Source of the DNA: Streptomyces pseudogriseolus
GTDB taxonomy: Bacteria; Actinomycetota; Actinomycetes; Streptomycetales; Streptomycetaceae
Assembly: GCA_002154585.1 (NCBI GenBank)
Contig: MUNG01000051.1
Coordinates: 1 to 42,622 of the forward strand
Length of the DNA stretch: 42,622 nt
Direction: 5' to 3'
Shown: positions 21,962 through 32,615 of the stretch, piece after piece
Layout: each line of letters opens with the position of its first letter
How positions within the stretch are numbered: position 1 is the first letter of the stretch
Notes under the pieces: model-generated
Told to the model about the DNA's origin: nothing
Database searches by the model: none
What the model saw: the letters and a program-made list of their open reading frames with translations, nothing else
Position numbers and translations under genes: made by a program

Positions 21962-23353
21962 GTGAAGAGCGCCGTGGAGACCCTGAACCCGACCCGGGTT
22001 CGGCTCACTGTCGAGGTGCCCTTCGAGGAGCTCAAGGACAGCCTCGACGCGGCGTACAAGAAGATCAACCAGCAGGTCACGGTGAAGGGCTTCCGCAAGG
22101 GCAAGGTCCCGGCCCGGGTCATCGACCAGCGCTTCGGCCGTGGTGCGGTCCTGGAGGAGGCGGTCAACGACGCCCTCCCGAAGTTCTACACCGACGCGGT
22201 CAACGAGGCGGAGCTCAGCCCGCTGGGCCAGCCCGAGGTCGACATCACGGAGCTGAAGGACGGCGAGACGCTGAACTTCACCGCCGAGGTCGACATCCGC
22301 CCGGCCATCGAGATCCCGGACTACTCCGGCATCGAGGTCGAGGTCGACGCCGTCGAGGTCACCGACGAGGACGTGGACAAGTCGGTGGAGCAGCTCCGTG
22401 AGCGCTTCGCCTCCACGACGCCGGTCGAGCGCGCCGCCGAGGACGGCGACGTGGTCACCATCGACCTGGAGGCCAAGGTCGACGGAGAGGTCCTCGAGGA
22501 CGGCGTCGCCAGCGGCGTCTCCTACACCATCGGCTCCGGTGAGCTGCTGGACGGCATCGACGACGCCGTGAAGGGCCTGGAGGCGGGTGGCGAGGCCACC
22601 TTCACCTCCGAGCTGAAGGGCGGCTCGGCGGCCGGCAAGGAGGCCGAGGTCACCGTCAAGGTCACCCAGGTCGCCAAGCGTGAGCTGCCCGAGCTGGACG
22701 ACGACTTCGCCCAGCTCGCCTCCGAGTTCGACACCCTCGAGGAGCTGAAGGCGGACAGCCGCAAGCGCCTGGAGAACATGAAGCAGTACGACCAGGCCAC
22801 GCAGGCCCAGGAGCGCGTCCTGGACAAGCTGCTCGAGCTGGTCGAGGTGCCCGTCCCCGAGAAGCTGCTCGAGGACGAGATCAACACCCGCAAGCACAAC
22901 CTCGAGCACCACCAGCTGGGCCAGATGGGCCTGGACCTCGCGAAGTACCTGGAGATCCAGGGCAAGACCGAGGAGGAGTTCGAGACCGAGACCCGCGAGG
23001 CCGCGATCAAGGGCATCAAGACCCAGTTCGTGCTCGACGAGCTCGTGAAGCAGGAGAAGCTCAACGTCAACCAGGAGGAGCTCACCGAGCACCTCATGCG
23101 GCGTGCGGCCTCCTCCGGCATGTCCCCCGACCAGTTCGCGCAGGCCGTCGTCGAGCAGGGCCAGGTCCCGCTGCTCGTCGGCGAGGTCGCCCGCGGCAAG
23201 GCGCTGGCCGTCGTGGTCGAGAAGGCCACGGTCAAGGACACCAACGGCGAGACCGTCGACCTCGAGGACGACGAGGACGAGGCCGCCGAGGCCGCCGAGG
23301 CCGAGACCACCGAGGCTCCCGAGGCTGCCGCCGAGGACAAGGCCGAGGGCTGA
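21962..23353 (+). CDS. tig: Trigger factor (ribosome-associated chaperone)
   Basis: A 463-aa folding chaperone and peptidyl-prolyl isomerase docking at the ribosomal exit tunnel. The N-terminal ribosome-binding domain includes the signature G-F-R-K-G-K-V-P near residues 44-51. The FKBP-type PPIase domain spans about 150-240 (E-D-G-D-V-V-T-I-D ... G-S-G-E-L-L-D-G-I). A long helical C-terminal chaperone domain follows. The last 35 residues are an acidic Glu/Ala-rich tail common in actinobacteria. The GTG at 21962 has a strong AAGGAG 8 nt upstream. A 17-bp terminator follows, so tig is probably monocistronic despite adjacency to clpP1. Confidence 0.97.
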   Translation: MKSAVETLNPTRVRLTVEVPFEELKDSLDAAYKKINQQVTVKGFRKGKVPARVIDQRFGRGAVLEEAVNDALPKFYTDAVNEAELSPLGQPEVDITELKDGETLNFTAEVDIRPAIEIPDYSGIEVEVDAVEVTDEDVDKSVEQLRERFASTTPVERAAEDGDVVTIDLEAKVDGEVLEDGVASGVSYTIGSGELLDGIDDAVKGLEAGGEATFTSELKGGSAAGKEAEVTVKVTQVAKRELPELDDDFAQLASEFDTLEELKADSRKRLENMKQYDQATQAQERVLDKLLELVEVPVPEKLLEDEINTRKHNLEHHQLGQMGLDLAKYLEIQGKTEEEFETETREAAIKGIKTQFVLDELVKQEKLNVNQEELTEHLMRRAASSGMSPDQFAQAVVEQGQVPLLVGEVARGKALAVVVEKATVKDTNGETVDLEDDEDEAAEAAEAETTEAPEAAAEDKAEG

Positions 23354-23372
23354 GCCCCGGCGAGGTGATCGA

Positions 23373-23410
23373 CGAGAAGGCCCCGGGGCGACAGCCCCGG
23401 GGCCTTCTCG
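23373..23410. terminator. Terminator of tig
   Basis: Perfect 17-bp stem CGAGAAGGCCCCGGGGC with loop GACA, 19 bp after the tig stop. Confidence 0.9.
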
Positions 23411-23486
23411 CCACACCGGGGGATCCGGACGCCCTACGGGGCACGAGGAACCGCGCGGCCGTCCCCCACGCCCCCGCACCGGACTA

Positions 23487-23500
23487 CGCCCCCGGCGAAC
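23487..23500 (-). promoter_or_regulatory. ClgR-type operator upstream of clpP1
   Basis: Read on the minus strand this is GTTCGC-CGGGG-GCG, matching the GTTCGC-N5-GCG box that I recall for ClgR, the activator of clpP1 in Streptomyces. It ends 12 bp before the candidate -35 at 23513, a position suited to an activator. Consensus quoted from memory. Confidence 0.6.
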
Positions 23501-23512
23501 ACTCCCATCTCC

Positions 23513-23539
23513 GGGATTCCCCGAAGGGACCCGCGCGTT
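23513..23539 (+). promoter_or_regulatory. Sigma-R-like promoter of clpP1
   Basis: GGGAT (23513-23517), 19-nt spacer, GTT (23537-23539). One mismatch from GGAAT-N18/19-GTT. The same segment reads GTTAGGGT, so a vegetative -10 (TAGGGT, 23539-23544) overlaps it. The predicted leader is about 95 nt. Confidence 0.5.
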
Positions 23540-23642
23540 AGGGTCCATGAATACCAGGGCAGTGGAGTCTCCGATACGGCTCCCGCCCCGCAGGGAACAC
23601 GTGAGACGGCCCGGCGCCGTCGTAAGACGAGCAGGTGGATAC

Positions 23643-24260
23643 GTGACGAATCTGATGCCTTCAGCCGCCGGCGAGCCTTCCATCGGTGGTGGCCTCGGCG
23701 ACCAGGTCTACAACCGGCTGCTCGGCGAGCGGATCATCTTCCTCGGCCAGCCGGTCGACGACGACATCGCGAACAAGATCACCGCACAGCTGCTGCTCCT
23801 TGCCTCGGACCCCGACAAGGACATCTACCTCTACATCAACAGCCCCGGCGGTTCGATCACGGCCGGCATGGCGATCTACGACACCATGCAGTACATCAAG
23901 AACGACGTGGTGACGATCGCCATGGGTCTCGCGGCGTCCATGGGGCAGTTCCTGCTCAGCGCGGGCACGCCCGGCAAGCGGTTCGCGCTGCCCAACGCGG
24001 AGATCCTGATCCACCAGCCCTCCGCGGGTCTCGCCGGCTCCGCCTCGGACATCAAGATCCACGCCGAGCGGCTGCTGCACACCAAGCGCCGCATGGCCGA
24101 GCTCACCGCCCAGCACACGGGCCAGACGGTCGAGCAGATCACCCGTGACTCGGACCGTGACCGCTGGTTCGACGCCTTCGAGGCCAAGGAGTACGGCCTC
24201 ATCGACGACGTGATCGCCACGGCCGCCGGCATGCCGGGCGGCGGCGGCACCGGGGCCTGA
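23643..24260 (+). CDS. clpP1: ATP-dependent Clp protease proteolytic subunit ClpP1
   Basis: A 205-aa serine peptidase subunit of the barrel that degrades unfolded and tagged proteins fed by ClpX or ClpC. Catalytic Ser99 is in G-L-A-A-S-M-G-Q-F and His124 in I-L-I-H-Q-P; the Asp lies in the D-S-D-R-D-R-W-F region. The mature N-terminus probably starts inside the short propeptide before [10 protein letters not shown] chose the GTG at 23643 because AGGTGG lies 5-6 nt upstream. The frame extends back to an ATG at 23547, but that lies next to the proposed transcription start. It pairs with ClpP2 encoded 110 bp downstream, and in actinobacteria the two proteins form a mixed barrel. ClgR and sigma-R sites precede the gene. 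Confidence 0.95.
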   Translation: MTNLMPSAAGEPSIGGGLGDQVYNRLLGERIIFLGQPVDDDIANKITAQLLLLASDPDKDIYLYINSPGGSITAGMAIYDTMQYIKNDVVTIAMGLAASMGQFLLSAGTPGKRFALPNAEILIHQPSAGLAGSASDIKIHAERLLHTKRRMAELTAQHTGQTVEQITRDSDRDRWFDAFEAKEYGLIDDVIATAAGMPGGGGTGA

Positions 24261-24370
24261 GCGGCCCCGCGAGGCTCCACGAGCCCCGCAGGACCCCACC
24301 CGGGCCCGTGAGAGCCCCGGGGGACCCCAGCAGCCCCGGCCGACCGCCCCAGCCCCTTTCAGGAGACACC

Positions 24371-25078
24371 GTGAACGCATTCCCCGGCAGCGGGATCTAC
24401 GACCGTATGCAGGCCGTGCAGGACATGACCGGCTCGCAGGGCCGCTACACCGGTCCGCAGGCCGAGTCCCGTTACGTCATCCCGCGCTTCGTCGAGCGCA
24501 CCTCCCAGGGCATCCGCGAGTACGACCCGTACGCGAAGCTCTTCGAGGAGCGCGTGATCTTCCTCGGCGTGCAGATCGACGACGCCTCCGCCAACGACGT
24601 CATGGCGCAGCTGCTGTGCCTGGAGTCGATGGACCCCGACCGGGACATCTCGGTCTACATCAACAGCCCCGGCGGCTCCTTCACCGCGCTCACCGCGATC
24701 TACGACACGATGCAGTACGTGAAGCCGGACATCCAGACGGTGTGCATGGGCCAGGCGGCCTCCGCCGCCGCCGTCCTGCTCGCCGCCGGCACGCCCGGCA
24801 AGCGCATGGCGCTGCCGAACGCCCGGGTGCTGATCCACCAGCCGTACAGCGAGACCGGCCGCGGTCAGGTCTCCGACCTGGAGATCGCCGCCAACGAGAT
24901 CCTCCGCATGCGTACGCAGCTGGAGGAGATGCTGGCCAAGCACTCCACCCGTCCGATCGAGAAGATCCGCGAGGACATCGAGCGCGACAAGATCCTCACG
25001 GCCGAGGACGCGCTGGAGTACGGCCTGATCGACCAGATCATCACCACCCGGAAGATGGACAACTCCAGCCTGCGCTGA
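24371..25078 (+). CDS. clpP2: ATP-dependent Clp protease proteolytic subunit ClpP2
   Basis: A 235-aa second ClpP subunit with a longer N-terminal propeptide than ClpP1 (about 35 residues before the core). Catalytic Ser131 is in G-Q-A-A-S-A-A-A-V and His156 in V-L-I-H-Q-P-Y. The GTG at 24371 has AGGAGA 5 nt upstream. It forms an operon with clpP1 through a 110-bp C-rich gap that lacks a strong stem-loop. ClpP1 and ClpP2 differ in active-site surroundings (M-G-Q-F against A-A-V-L), as expected of the two non-redundant rings in actinobacteria. A complex stem-loop lies after the stop, before clpX. Confidence 0.95.
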   Translation: MNAFPGSGIYDRMQAVQDMTGSQGRYTGPQAESRYVIPRFVERTSQGIREYDPYAKLFEERVIFLGVQIDDASANDVMAQLLCLESMDPDRDISVYINSPGGSFTALTAIYDTMQYVKPDIQTVCMGQAASAAAVLLAAGTPGKRMALPNARVLIHQPYSETGRGQVSDLEIAANEILRMRTQLEEMLAKHSTRPIEKIREDIERDKILTAEDALEYGLIDQIITTRKMDNSSLR

Positions 25079-25105
25079 GGCGCCGCTGGGGTGTAACGTC
25101 TGCCG

Positions 25106-25157
25106 CCCCTTGGCACGGTTTGGCACGGTCCACGTCAAAGTGAACCGTGCCAAGGGG
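25106..25157. promoter_or_regulatory. Alternative stem-loops between clpP2 and clpX
   Basis: CCCCTTGGCACGGTT (25106-25120) pairs perfectly over 15 bp with 25143-25157 around a 22-nt loop. A second direct copy of TTGGCACGG at 25120-25128 can pair with the same right arm over 10 bp, so two mutually exclusive stems are possible. It may be a terminator of clpP1P2, an operator for clpX, or both. Confidence 0.6.
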
Positions 25158-25260
25158 GGCCCGAACGGGGGGCCAGGCAAGGTACCGTCGACATAAGGCA
25201 GCACCAGGAGCCGCCGGACACGTACGTCCGGTCGTCTCCCAGGCGAAGGGGAAGCACACC

Positions 25261-26547
<1,287 letters not shown>

Positions 26548-26561
26548 CCTTACGAACAGAC

Positions 26562-26600
26562 GGAAAGGGCGTCCGGCGCATCGCGCCGGACGCCCTTTCC
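26562..26600. terminator. Terminator between clpX and the convergent membrane-protein gene
   Basis: Perfect 18-bp stem, GGAAAGGGCGTCCGGCGC, with loop ATC. Serves both convergent genes (stops at 26547 and 26614). Confidence 0.92.
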
Positions 26601-26613
26601 GCTCGACCGGGCC

Positions 26614-27555
26614 CTACTTGGCGACCCGGACCTCCTTGCGCACGTCGGCGGCGAGCCCCGCGGACTCGTCCATCGAGTACGTCTTGCCGGTGGCGGTCGG
26701 CTCGACCACGGCGACCGTGCTGTAGTCGGCCCAGACGCACATGAACGTCGTCTGTTCCTTGTTGGTGACCGGGTGCGTGGTCTCGGCTTCCTGGCACTTC
26801 ATCACGGCGCCGTCCAGCCCGTCGGGCGACACCGACTTCGGGTCGCCGACCAGCGTGACCTTCTCGTCGTCGGTGTTCTTGTGCATCTGCGTGAACATGA
26901 CGTCGAGGGCCTTCTCCGGGTCCTCGACCTTGCCGTAGACGCCGAAGTAGGTGATGTTCTCCGCGGTCTGGAGCTTCGCCAGGTCGGAGGGGTCCTCGGG
27001 GTCCAGCGTGGTGAGGTCGGTGGTGGAGTAGATGGCCGTGACCGAGGTGGCGTCGCTGACCCCGGCCTGCGCCAGGTCCTTGGCGTCGCTGGAGCCGGCC
27101 TTCTCCTCCTGGGCCGGGCCCTGACGGTCGTACTCGTCGGAGAGGATGGACGAGGGCGCGGACAGCTTGTGCGGGCCGTCGTCCTCCAGGCCGCCGGCGC
27201 CACCGCCGCCGCCGATCAGGAAGTAGGCGCCCACACCGATGGCAGCGACGACCGCGACCGCGCCGACGACGATCGCCGCCTTCTTGCCGCCGCCTCCGCC
27301 GGACGCCGGCGGCTGGGGCGGCATGCCGTACTGCGGCTGCTGACCGTAGGGCGGCTGCTGCGGCGGGACGCCCGGCTGTCCCGGCTGCTGGGGGTAGCCG
27401 TAGCCGGGCTGACCCGGCGGGGGCGCCTGCTGGGGGTAGCCGTAGCCGGGCTGGGGCGGGGTCTGTGGCGGCTGTCCGTACGGTCCCGGCTGCTGGCCGT
27501 ACGGGCCGGGCTGCTGGGGCTGCCCGCCGTACGGGCCCGGCTGGTTGAAGCTCAT
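26614..27555 (-). CDS. Pro/Gly/Tyr-rich single-span membrane protein (paralogue A)
   Basis: A 313-aa protein. Residues 1-85 are a cytoplasmic low-complexity region built from P-G-P-Y-G-Q, Y-G-Y-P-Q-Q and P-P-Q-Q-P units. A Gly-Lys-Lys stop precedes one transmembrane helix (about 92-114). An extracytoplasmic domain of about 190 residues follows, with two cysteines (V-M-K-C-Q-E and F-M-C-V-W-A-D), probably a disulfide. It is 37 bp downstream of a clear paralogue and in the same operon; even the ribosome-site segment (GAGGGGGAACCCAGTC-ATG) is shared. Y-P-G-Q-type tails are seen in streptomycete membrane proteins, but I do not recognise a named family for the outer domain. Function unknown. Confidence 0.82.
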   Translation of the reverse strand: MSFNQPGPYGGQPQQPGPYGQQPGPYGQPPQTPPQPGYGYPQQAPPPGQPGYGYPQQPGQPGVPPQQPPYGQQPQYGMPPQPPASGGGGGKKAAIVVGAVAVVAAIGVGAYFLIGGGGGAGGLEDDGPHKLSAPSSILSDEYDRQGPAQEEKAGSSDAKDLAQAGVSDATSVTAIYSTTDLTTLDPEDPSDLAKLQTAENITYFGVYGKVEDPEKALDVMFTQMHKNTDDEKVTLVGDPKSVSPDGLDGAVMKCQEAETTHPVTNKEQTTFMCVWADYSTVAVVEPTATGKTYSMDESAGLAADVRKEVRVAK

Positions 27556-27592
27556 GACTGGGTTCCCCCTCGTGGTCGCTGCTGCGATGCCG

Positions 27593-28609
27593 TCAGGCCT
27601 TGACGCGGATCTGCTCGCGGAGCTTGGTGGTGATGTCGACCGCCGTGTCCTTGTCGACCCCCGTGCCGGTGTTGTCGCCCGGCGACGCCATGCCGACCGT
27701 GCTGTGGTCGGCCCAGGCGCAGAACCAGTCCGTCGACTCCTTCTTGGTCAGCGCGTTGACGCTCTTCGTCGACTGGCACTTGGCCACCGTACCGGCGATC
27801 TCGACCTCCTCCGGCTCGCCGACCAGTTCGGCGTTCTGCATGCCGCCGCTGTTCTCCGAGGAGCTCTTCTCCACCTGCTCCTGGATGTTGGCGAAGAACT
27901 TGTCGAGCGTCTTCTGCGGGTCGGCGATCTCGCCGTAGCCGCCCACCATGGTGATGCCCTTGGCGGTCAGCAGTTCGGAGCGGTCGGGGAAGTCGCCGGC
28001 GGTGCTGGGGTCGGCCGGGTCGTAATTGCCGAAGTCGGCGGTGGACCACTGGCCGAGGATCGCGGTGCCGTTCTTCACCCCGCTCTTCTCCATGTCCTTC
28101 GCGGTGTCCGAGTCGCTCTCCTCGGAGCCGTCGCCGAACCGCTGGTACTCGTCCAGCACGGTCTTCGGCACGGTCAGCTTGTGCGGGCCGTCGTCCGTGA
28201 GCCCGGCCGCGCCGCTGCCCCCGTCGCCGCCGAGGAGGAAATAGGCGCCGACGCCGATGGCCGTGACGACCGCGACGGCCCCGACGACGATCGCGGCCAC
28301 CTTGCCGCCGCCACCGCCGGAGGCGGGGGGCTGGGGCGGCATGCCGTACTGCGGCTGGCCGTACGGTGCCTGTCCGTACTGGGGCCGGCCGTAGGCGGGC
28401 TGCTGACCGTAGGGCGGCTGCTGCGGCGGGACGCCCGGCTGTCCGGGCTGCTGCGGGTAGCCGTAGCCGGGCTGGGCCGGGGGCGCCTGCTGGGGGTAGC
28501 CGTAACCGGGCTGCGGGGTCTGCGGCTGTCCGCCGTACGGGCCCTGCTGACCGTACGGACCGGGCTGCTGGGGCTGCCCGCCGTACGGGCCCGGCTGGTG
28601 GTGACTCAT
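27593..28609 (-). CDS. Pro/Gly/Tyr-rich single-span membrane protein (paralogue B)
   Basis: A 338-aa protein with the same plan as its downstream neighbour: about 105 residues of P-G-P-Y-G-G-Q, G-Y-P-Q-Q and Y-G-Q-P-Q-Y repeats, a G-G-G-G-G-K-V-A-A-I-V-V-G hinge into a single membrane helix, then an outer domain with two cysteines (V-A-K-C-Q-S and W-F-C-A-W-A-D-H-S-T-V-G). The repeat tract is about 20 residues longer than in paralogue A (extra Y-G-R-P-Q-Y-G-Q-A-P-Y), pointing to expansion or loss of units. The ATG at 28609 (M-S-H-H-Q-P-G) has GAGGGGAA 7 nt upstream and is preferred to an in-frame ATG at 28648. First gene of the pair; divergent from valS. Function unknown. Confidence 0.82.
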   Translation of the reverse strand: MSHHQPGPYGGQPQQPGPYGQQGPYGGQPQTPQPGYGYPQQAPPAQPGYGYPQQPGQPGVPPQQPPYGQQPAYGRPQYGQAPYGQPQYGMPPQPPASGGGGGKVAAIVVGAVAVVTAIGVGAYFLLGGDGGSGAAGLTDDGPHKLTVPKTVLDEYQRFGDGSEESDSDTAKDMEKSGVKNGTAILGQWSTADFGNYDPADPSTAGDFPDRSELLTAKGITMVGGYGEIADPQKTLDKFFANIQEQVEKSSSENSGGMQNAELVGEPEEVEIAGTVAKCQSTKSVNALTKKESTDWFCAWADHSTVGMASPGDNTGTGVDKDTAVDITTKLREQIRVKA

Positions 28610-28700
28610 GACTCGGTTCCCCTCGAGACGCTCAACTTCTGTTGACATCCTGGCTCAAAGGCAACGACTCCAGACCGCCGGGGGTCGCACCGTTACAAAG

Positions 28701-28712
28701 GAAACGCGTTTC
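28701..28712. promoter_or_regulatory. Palindrome upstream of valS
   Basis: GAAACGCGTTTC is a perfect 12-bp palindrome centred about 30 bp upstream of the valS -10 and in the region shared with the divergent membrane-protein operon. Possible operator; no regulator assigned. Confidence 0.4.
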
Positions 28713-28733
28713 GGGACACCCCCGTGACGGCTC

Positions 28734-28739
28734 TAAACT
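28734..28739 (+). promoter_or_regulatory. -10 element for leaderless valS
   Basis: TAAACT, exactly 6 nt, then GTG at 28746, with no Shine-Dalgarno. This fits a leaderless mRNA and leaves no room for a T-box leader. Confidence 0.55.
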
Positions 28740-28745
28740 GACCCC

Positions 28746-31370
28746 GTGACCGACAACGCTCAGCAGCAGCCACCAGCGCCCACGACCGAACTGCCGACCC
28801 AGTACGCGCCGGCCGACGTAGAGGGGCCGCTGTACGAGCGCTGGGTGGAGCGGGGCTACTTCGAGGCGGACGCGAAGAGCGACAAGCCGCCGTACACCGT
28901 CGTCATCCCCCCGCCGAACGTCACCGGCAGCCTGCACCTGGGCCACGCCTTCGAGCACACGCTGATCGACGCCCTCACCCGCCGCAAGCGCATGCAGGGC
29001 TACGAGACGCTGTGGCAGCCCGGCATGGACCACGCCGGCATCGCCACGCAGAACGTCGTCGAGCGCGAGCTGGGCAAGGAGGGCAAGTCCCGCCACGACC
29101 TGGGCCGCGAGGCGTTCGTCGAGCGCGTCTGGAAGTGGAAGGCGGAGTCCGGCGGCCAGATCAGCGGCCAGATGCGCCGTCTCGGCGACGGCGTCGCCTG
29201 GACGCGTGAGCGCTTCACCATGGACGAGGGCCTGTCCCAGGCCGTCCAGACGATCTTCAAGCGGCTCTACGACGACGAGCTGATCTACCGCGCCGAGCGC
29301 ATCATCAACTGGTGCCCGCGCTGTCTGACCGCGATCTCGGACATCGAGGTGAACTACCAGGACGACGACGGCGAGCTCGTCTCCATGACGTACGGCGAGG
29401 GCGACGAGACCATCGTCGTCGCCACCACCCGCGCGGAGACGATGCTCGGCGACACCGCCGTCGCCGTCCACCCCGAGGACGAGCGCTACAAGCACCTGGT
29501 CGGCAAGCTGATCAAGCTGCCGCTGACCGACCGCTCCATCCCGGTCGTCGCCGACGAGCACGTCGACCCCGAGTTCGGCACCGGCGCCGTCAAGGTGACG
29601 CCCGCGCACGACCCGAACGACTTCGAGATCGGCCAGCGCCACGACCTGCCGTCCATCGCCGTGATGGACGAGCACGCCGTCATCACCGCGCACGGCCCCT
29701 TCCAGGGCCTGGACCGCCTCGAGGCCCGCTCCGCCATCGTCGCCGCGCTGCGCGCCGAGGGCCGGATCGTCGCCGAGAAGCGCCCCTACGTCCACTCCGT
29801 CGGCCACTGCTCGCGGTGCAGCACCACCATCGAGCCGCGGCTGTCCATGCAGTGGTGGGTCAAGGTCGGCCCGCTCGCCAAGGCCGCGGGCGACGCCGTC
29901 CGCGACGGCCGGGTCAAGATCCACCCGCAGGAGATGGAGAAGCGCTACTTCGACTGGGTCGACAACCTCCACGACTGGTGCATCTCGCGGCAGTTGTGGT
30001 GGGGCCACCGCATCCCCGTCTGGTACGGCCCGGACGGCGAGGTCGTCTGCGTCGGACCGGACGAGGAGCCGCCGAGCGGCGAGGGCTGGCGTCAGGACTC
30101 CGACGTCCTCGACACCTGGTTCTCCTCCGGCCTGTGGCCGTTCTCCACGCTCGGCTGGCCCGAGCAGACCGATTCGCTCGCGAAGTTCTACCCGAACTCC
30201 GTCCTGGTCACCGGCTACGACATCCTCTTCTTCTGGGTCGCCCGGATGATGATGTTCGGCCTCTACGCCATGGACGGCACCCCGCCGTTCCACACCATCG
30301 CCCTGCACGGCATGGTCCGTGACCAGAACGGCAAGAAGATGTCCAAGTCCTTCGGGAACGTGGTCAACCCGCTGGACTGGATGGACAAGTACGGCTCCGA
30401 CGCGCTCCGCTTCACCCTGGCGCGCGGCGCCAACCCCGGCGTCGACGTCCCGATCGGCGAGGACTGGGTCCAGGGCTCCCGCAACTTCGCCAACAAGATC
30501 TGGAACGCCACGCGCTTCGCGCTGATGAACGGCGCCACGGTCGAGGGCCCGCTCCCGGACGCCTCGCGGATGTCGTCCACCGACCGCTGGATCCTCTCCC
30601 GCCTCAACTCGGTCGTCGCCGAGGTCGACGCGTACTACGAGGACTACCAGTTCGCGAAGCTGTCGGACACGCTGTTCCACTTCGCCTGGGACGAGGTCTT
30701 CGACTGGTACGTCGAGCTGTCCAAGACGACGTTCCAGGCGGGCGGCGAGCCGGCCGAGGTCAGCAAGCGGGTCCTCGGCGAGGTCCTCGACGTCACGCTG
30801 CGGCTGCTGCACCCCGTGGTCCCGTTCGTCACCGAGACGCTGTGGACGACGCTGACCGGCGGCGAGTCCGTGGTCGTCGCCGACTGGCCGGCCGACAGCG
30901 GCTTCCGCGACGAGGCCGCCGAGCGGGAGATCGAGACGCTCCAGTCGGTGATCACCGAGGTCCGCCGCTTCCGCGCCGACCAGGGCCTCCAGCCCGGCCA
31001 GCGGGTCCCCGCCCGGCTCACGCTGGACGGCACCGCCCTCGCCGCGCACGAGCCGGCCGTCCGCCAGCTGCTGCGCCTCCAGCCGGAGGGCGACTCCTTC
31101 ACGGCCACCGCGACCCTGCCCGTCGCCGGTGTCGAGGTCGCGCTGGACCTGTCCGGCGTGATCGACGTCGCCGCCGAGCGCAAGCGGCTCGCCAAGGACC
31201 TCGCCGCCGCCGAGAAGGAGCAGGCCCAGGCGACGGCGAAGCTCGGCAACGAGGCGTTCCTGGCCAAGGCCCCGGACCACGTGGTCGACAAGATCCGCAC
31301 GCGGCTCGCCAAGGCCGAGGAGGACATCGTCCGCATCCGCACCCAGCTGGAGCGGCTGCCCCAGGCCTGA
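28746..31370 (+). CDS. valS: Valyl-tRNA synthetase
   Basis: An 874-aa class I aminoacyl-tRNA synthetase charging tRNA-Val, with editing activity. The HIGH-equivalent H-L-G-H is at 64-67 and K-M-S-K-S at 531-535. The connective-peptide editing domain lies between (about 195-345, [11 protein letters not shown]). An internal zinc-ribbon-like pair occurs in I-N-W-C-P-R-C. The anticodon-binding helical domain and a C-terminal coiled-coil arm (about 810-874, rich in Lys/Glu/Ala) complete it. The GTG start is directly behind a -10 box, consistent with leaderless translation. A hairpin terminator follows the stop. The acyltransferase and folC follow. Confidence 0.98.
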   Translation: MTDNAQQQPPAPTTELPTQYAPADVEGPLYERWVERGYFEADAKSDKPPYTVVIPPPNVTGSLHLGHAFEHTLIDALTRRKRMQGYETLWQPGMDHAGIATQNVVERELGKEGKSRHDLGREAFVERVWKWKAESGGQISGQMRRLGDGVAWTRERFTMDEGLSQAVQTIFKRLYDDELIYRAERIINWCPRCLTAISDIEVNYQDDDGELVSMTYGEGDETIVVATTRAETMLGDTAVAVHPEDERYKHLVGKLIKLPLTDRSIPVVADEHVDPEFGTGAVKVTPAHDPNDFEIGQRHDLPSIAVMDEHAVITAHGPFQGLDRLEARSAIVAALRAEGRIVAEKRPYVHSVGHCSRCSTTIEPRLSMQWWVKVGPLAKAAGDAVRDGRVKIHPQEMEKRYFDWVDNLHDWCISRQLWWGHRIPVWYGPDGEVVCVGPDEEPPSGEGWRQDSDVLDTWFSSGLWPFSTLGWPEQTDSLAKFYPNSVLVTGYDILFFWVARMMMFGLYAMDGTPPFHTIALHGMVRDQNGKKMSKSFGNVVNPLDWMDKYGSDALRFTLARGANPGVDVPIGEDWVQGSRNFANKIWNATRFALMNGATVEGPLPDASRMSSTDRWILSRLNSVVAEVDAYYEDYQFAKLSDTLFHFAWDEVFDWYVELSKTTFQAGGEPAEVSKRVLGEVLDVTLRLLHPVVPFVTETLWTTLTGGESVVVADWPADSGFRDEAAEREIETLQSVITEVRRFRADQGLQPGQRVPARLTLDGTALAAHEPAVRQLLRLQPEGDSFTATATLPVAGVEVALDLSGVIDVAAERKRLAKDLAAAEKEQAQATAKLGNEAFLAKAPDHVVDKIRTRLAKAEEDIVRIRTQLERLPQA

Positions 31371-31396
31371 CCCGGGCCCTGGCGCCCGCGGCCCGC

Positions 31397-31432
31397 ACGG
31401 CCCCCGACCGGTACGTTCCGGCCGGGGGCCGT
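31397..31432. terminator. Terminator of valS
   Basis: ACGGCCCCCG-A-CCGG pairs with CCGG-C-CGGGGGCCGT (14 bp with one A/C mismatch, 6-nt loop), 26 bp after the stop. Confidence 0.8.
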
Positions 31433-31521
31433 TCACGTCGTGGTGGGGACCTCGTAACCCGGACGAGGGAACCTGCGGACTCGCCCGCCGCCAGGACCCC
31501 GCCGCCAGGAGCAGCCCGCCG

Positions 31522-32574
31522 ATGTCCTCCCCCGTGACCCCCGCCGCCGCGCCGGCCGCCGAGCCGCACGCGCCGGACCGCACCGCCGGCCGGGAGCGGC
31601 GGTACGACATCGACCTGCTGCGCGTGCTGTGCACCGCCGCCGTGGTGCTGGTGCACGCCTCCGCCGAGTTCATCGACGCCGGCCACGACACCACCGGCGT
31701 CCTCGGCGACACGGCCGGACGGTTCGCGGTGCCGGTGTTCTTCGCCATGGCCGGCTGGGCCGCGCTGTCCGGCGCGCCCGTCGGCGACGAGCGCCGGCTG
31801 CTGACCCGGCTGGGCCGGATCCTGCGCCCGATGGCCGTGTGGACCGCCCTGTACCTGCTGTGCGCGTATCTCACCGGCGGCCCGGGCGCCGGCCCGGCCG
31901 AGGAGGCGGGGCGGGCCCTCTTCGGGTCCGTCGAGGCCGCCTTCCACCTCTGGTACCTGTACGCCTACGTGCCGCTGCTCCTGCTGCTCGGCGTCGTGGT
32001 GCTGGTGGTGCGGCGCCGCACCCTGCCCACCCGGGCACTGGCGCTGCTCGTCGCCTTCGCCCTCGCCCCCGCGCTCGCCGGGGACGTACGGGAGATCACC
32101 GGCTGGTCGCCGCCCGACTGGGGCTGGTCGGTGCCGCTGTCCACGGTGGTGTACGCGGTGGCCGGCGCCGCCCTGCTCGCCGCCCCGCGCCTCGGACCCC
32201 GGGCGCTGTGGGCCGCGGGCGCGGCCGTCGCCTTCACCGGCCTCGCCGTGTACCAGCTCACGGTGCACCACCCCGCCGCGTACGGCGGCGTGGCCGTGGC
32301 CGCCGTGACCTTCGCGGTGCTCGGCACGGTGGCCGGGATCCGGGTGCCGGAGCGGGTGCGGCCCCTGGTGGCGCGGCTGTCGGACGCGTCGTTCGGGACC
32401 TACCTGGTGCATCTGTTGTGGGTGCGGCTGCTGGTGGGGCCGGTCGCCGGGCGGCTGCCGGACGGGCCCTGGGCGCCGGCCGCGCTGGCCGTGACCGCGG
32501 TGGCGGCGGCCGCGCTGTCCTTCGCCGTGAGCGTGCTGTGGGGGCGGCCGGGGTGGCGGAAGTGGCTCGGCTGA
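31522..32574 (+). CDS. Membrane acyltransferase, acyltransferase-3 family
   Basis: A 350-aa membrane protein with about ten helices. The family's first-helix motif is Y-D-I-D-L-L-R-V-L-C-T-A-A-V-V-L-V-H-A-S near residues 28-47 (catalytic His at the end), followed by V-P-V-F-F-A-M-A-G-W (the usual F-F-x-x-S-G region, here with A-G). A W-Y-L-Y-A-Y motif is near 145. Likely acylates an outer saccharide or lipid; target unknown. The ATG at 31522 has AGGAG about 11 nt upstream. It lies between valS and folC with a 150-bp gap carrying the valS terminator. It is different from the acyltransferase at 19379-20566 and only distantly similar. The C-rich codon use is normal for the window. Confidence 0.88.
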   Translation: MSSPVTPAAAPAAEPHAPDRTAGRERRYDIDLLRVLCTAAVVLVHASAEFIDAGHDTTGVLGDTAGRFAVPVFFAMAGWAALSGAPVGDERRLLTRLGRILRPMAVWTALYLLCAYLTGGPGAGPAEEAGRALFGSVEAAFHLWYLYAYVPLLLLLGVVVLVVRRRTLPTRALALLVAFALAPALAGDVREITGWSPPDWGWSVPLSTVVYAVAGAALLAAPRLGPRALWAAGAAVAFTGLAVYQLTVHHPAAYGGVAVAAVTFAVLGTVAGIRVPERVRPLVARLSDASFGTYLVHLLWVRLLVGPVAGRLPDGPWAPAALAVTAVAAAALSFAVSVLWGRPGWRKWLG

Positions 32575-32615
32575 CCCCGCGCCGGGGTGTGCGGGGGACC
32601 ACCCGCGCCGCTCCG

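Noticed and set aside
28610-28745. A T-box leader for valS.
   Set aside because: The GTG lies 6 nt after a -10 box and there is no T-box sequence or terminator before it.
28632-31874. A 1,080-codon open frame on the minus strand opposite valS.
   Set aside because: valS is complete with HLGH and KMSKS. Long antisense frames are expected from G/C third positions.
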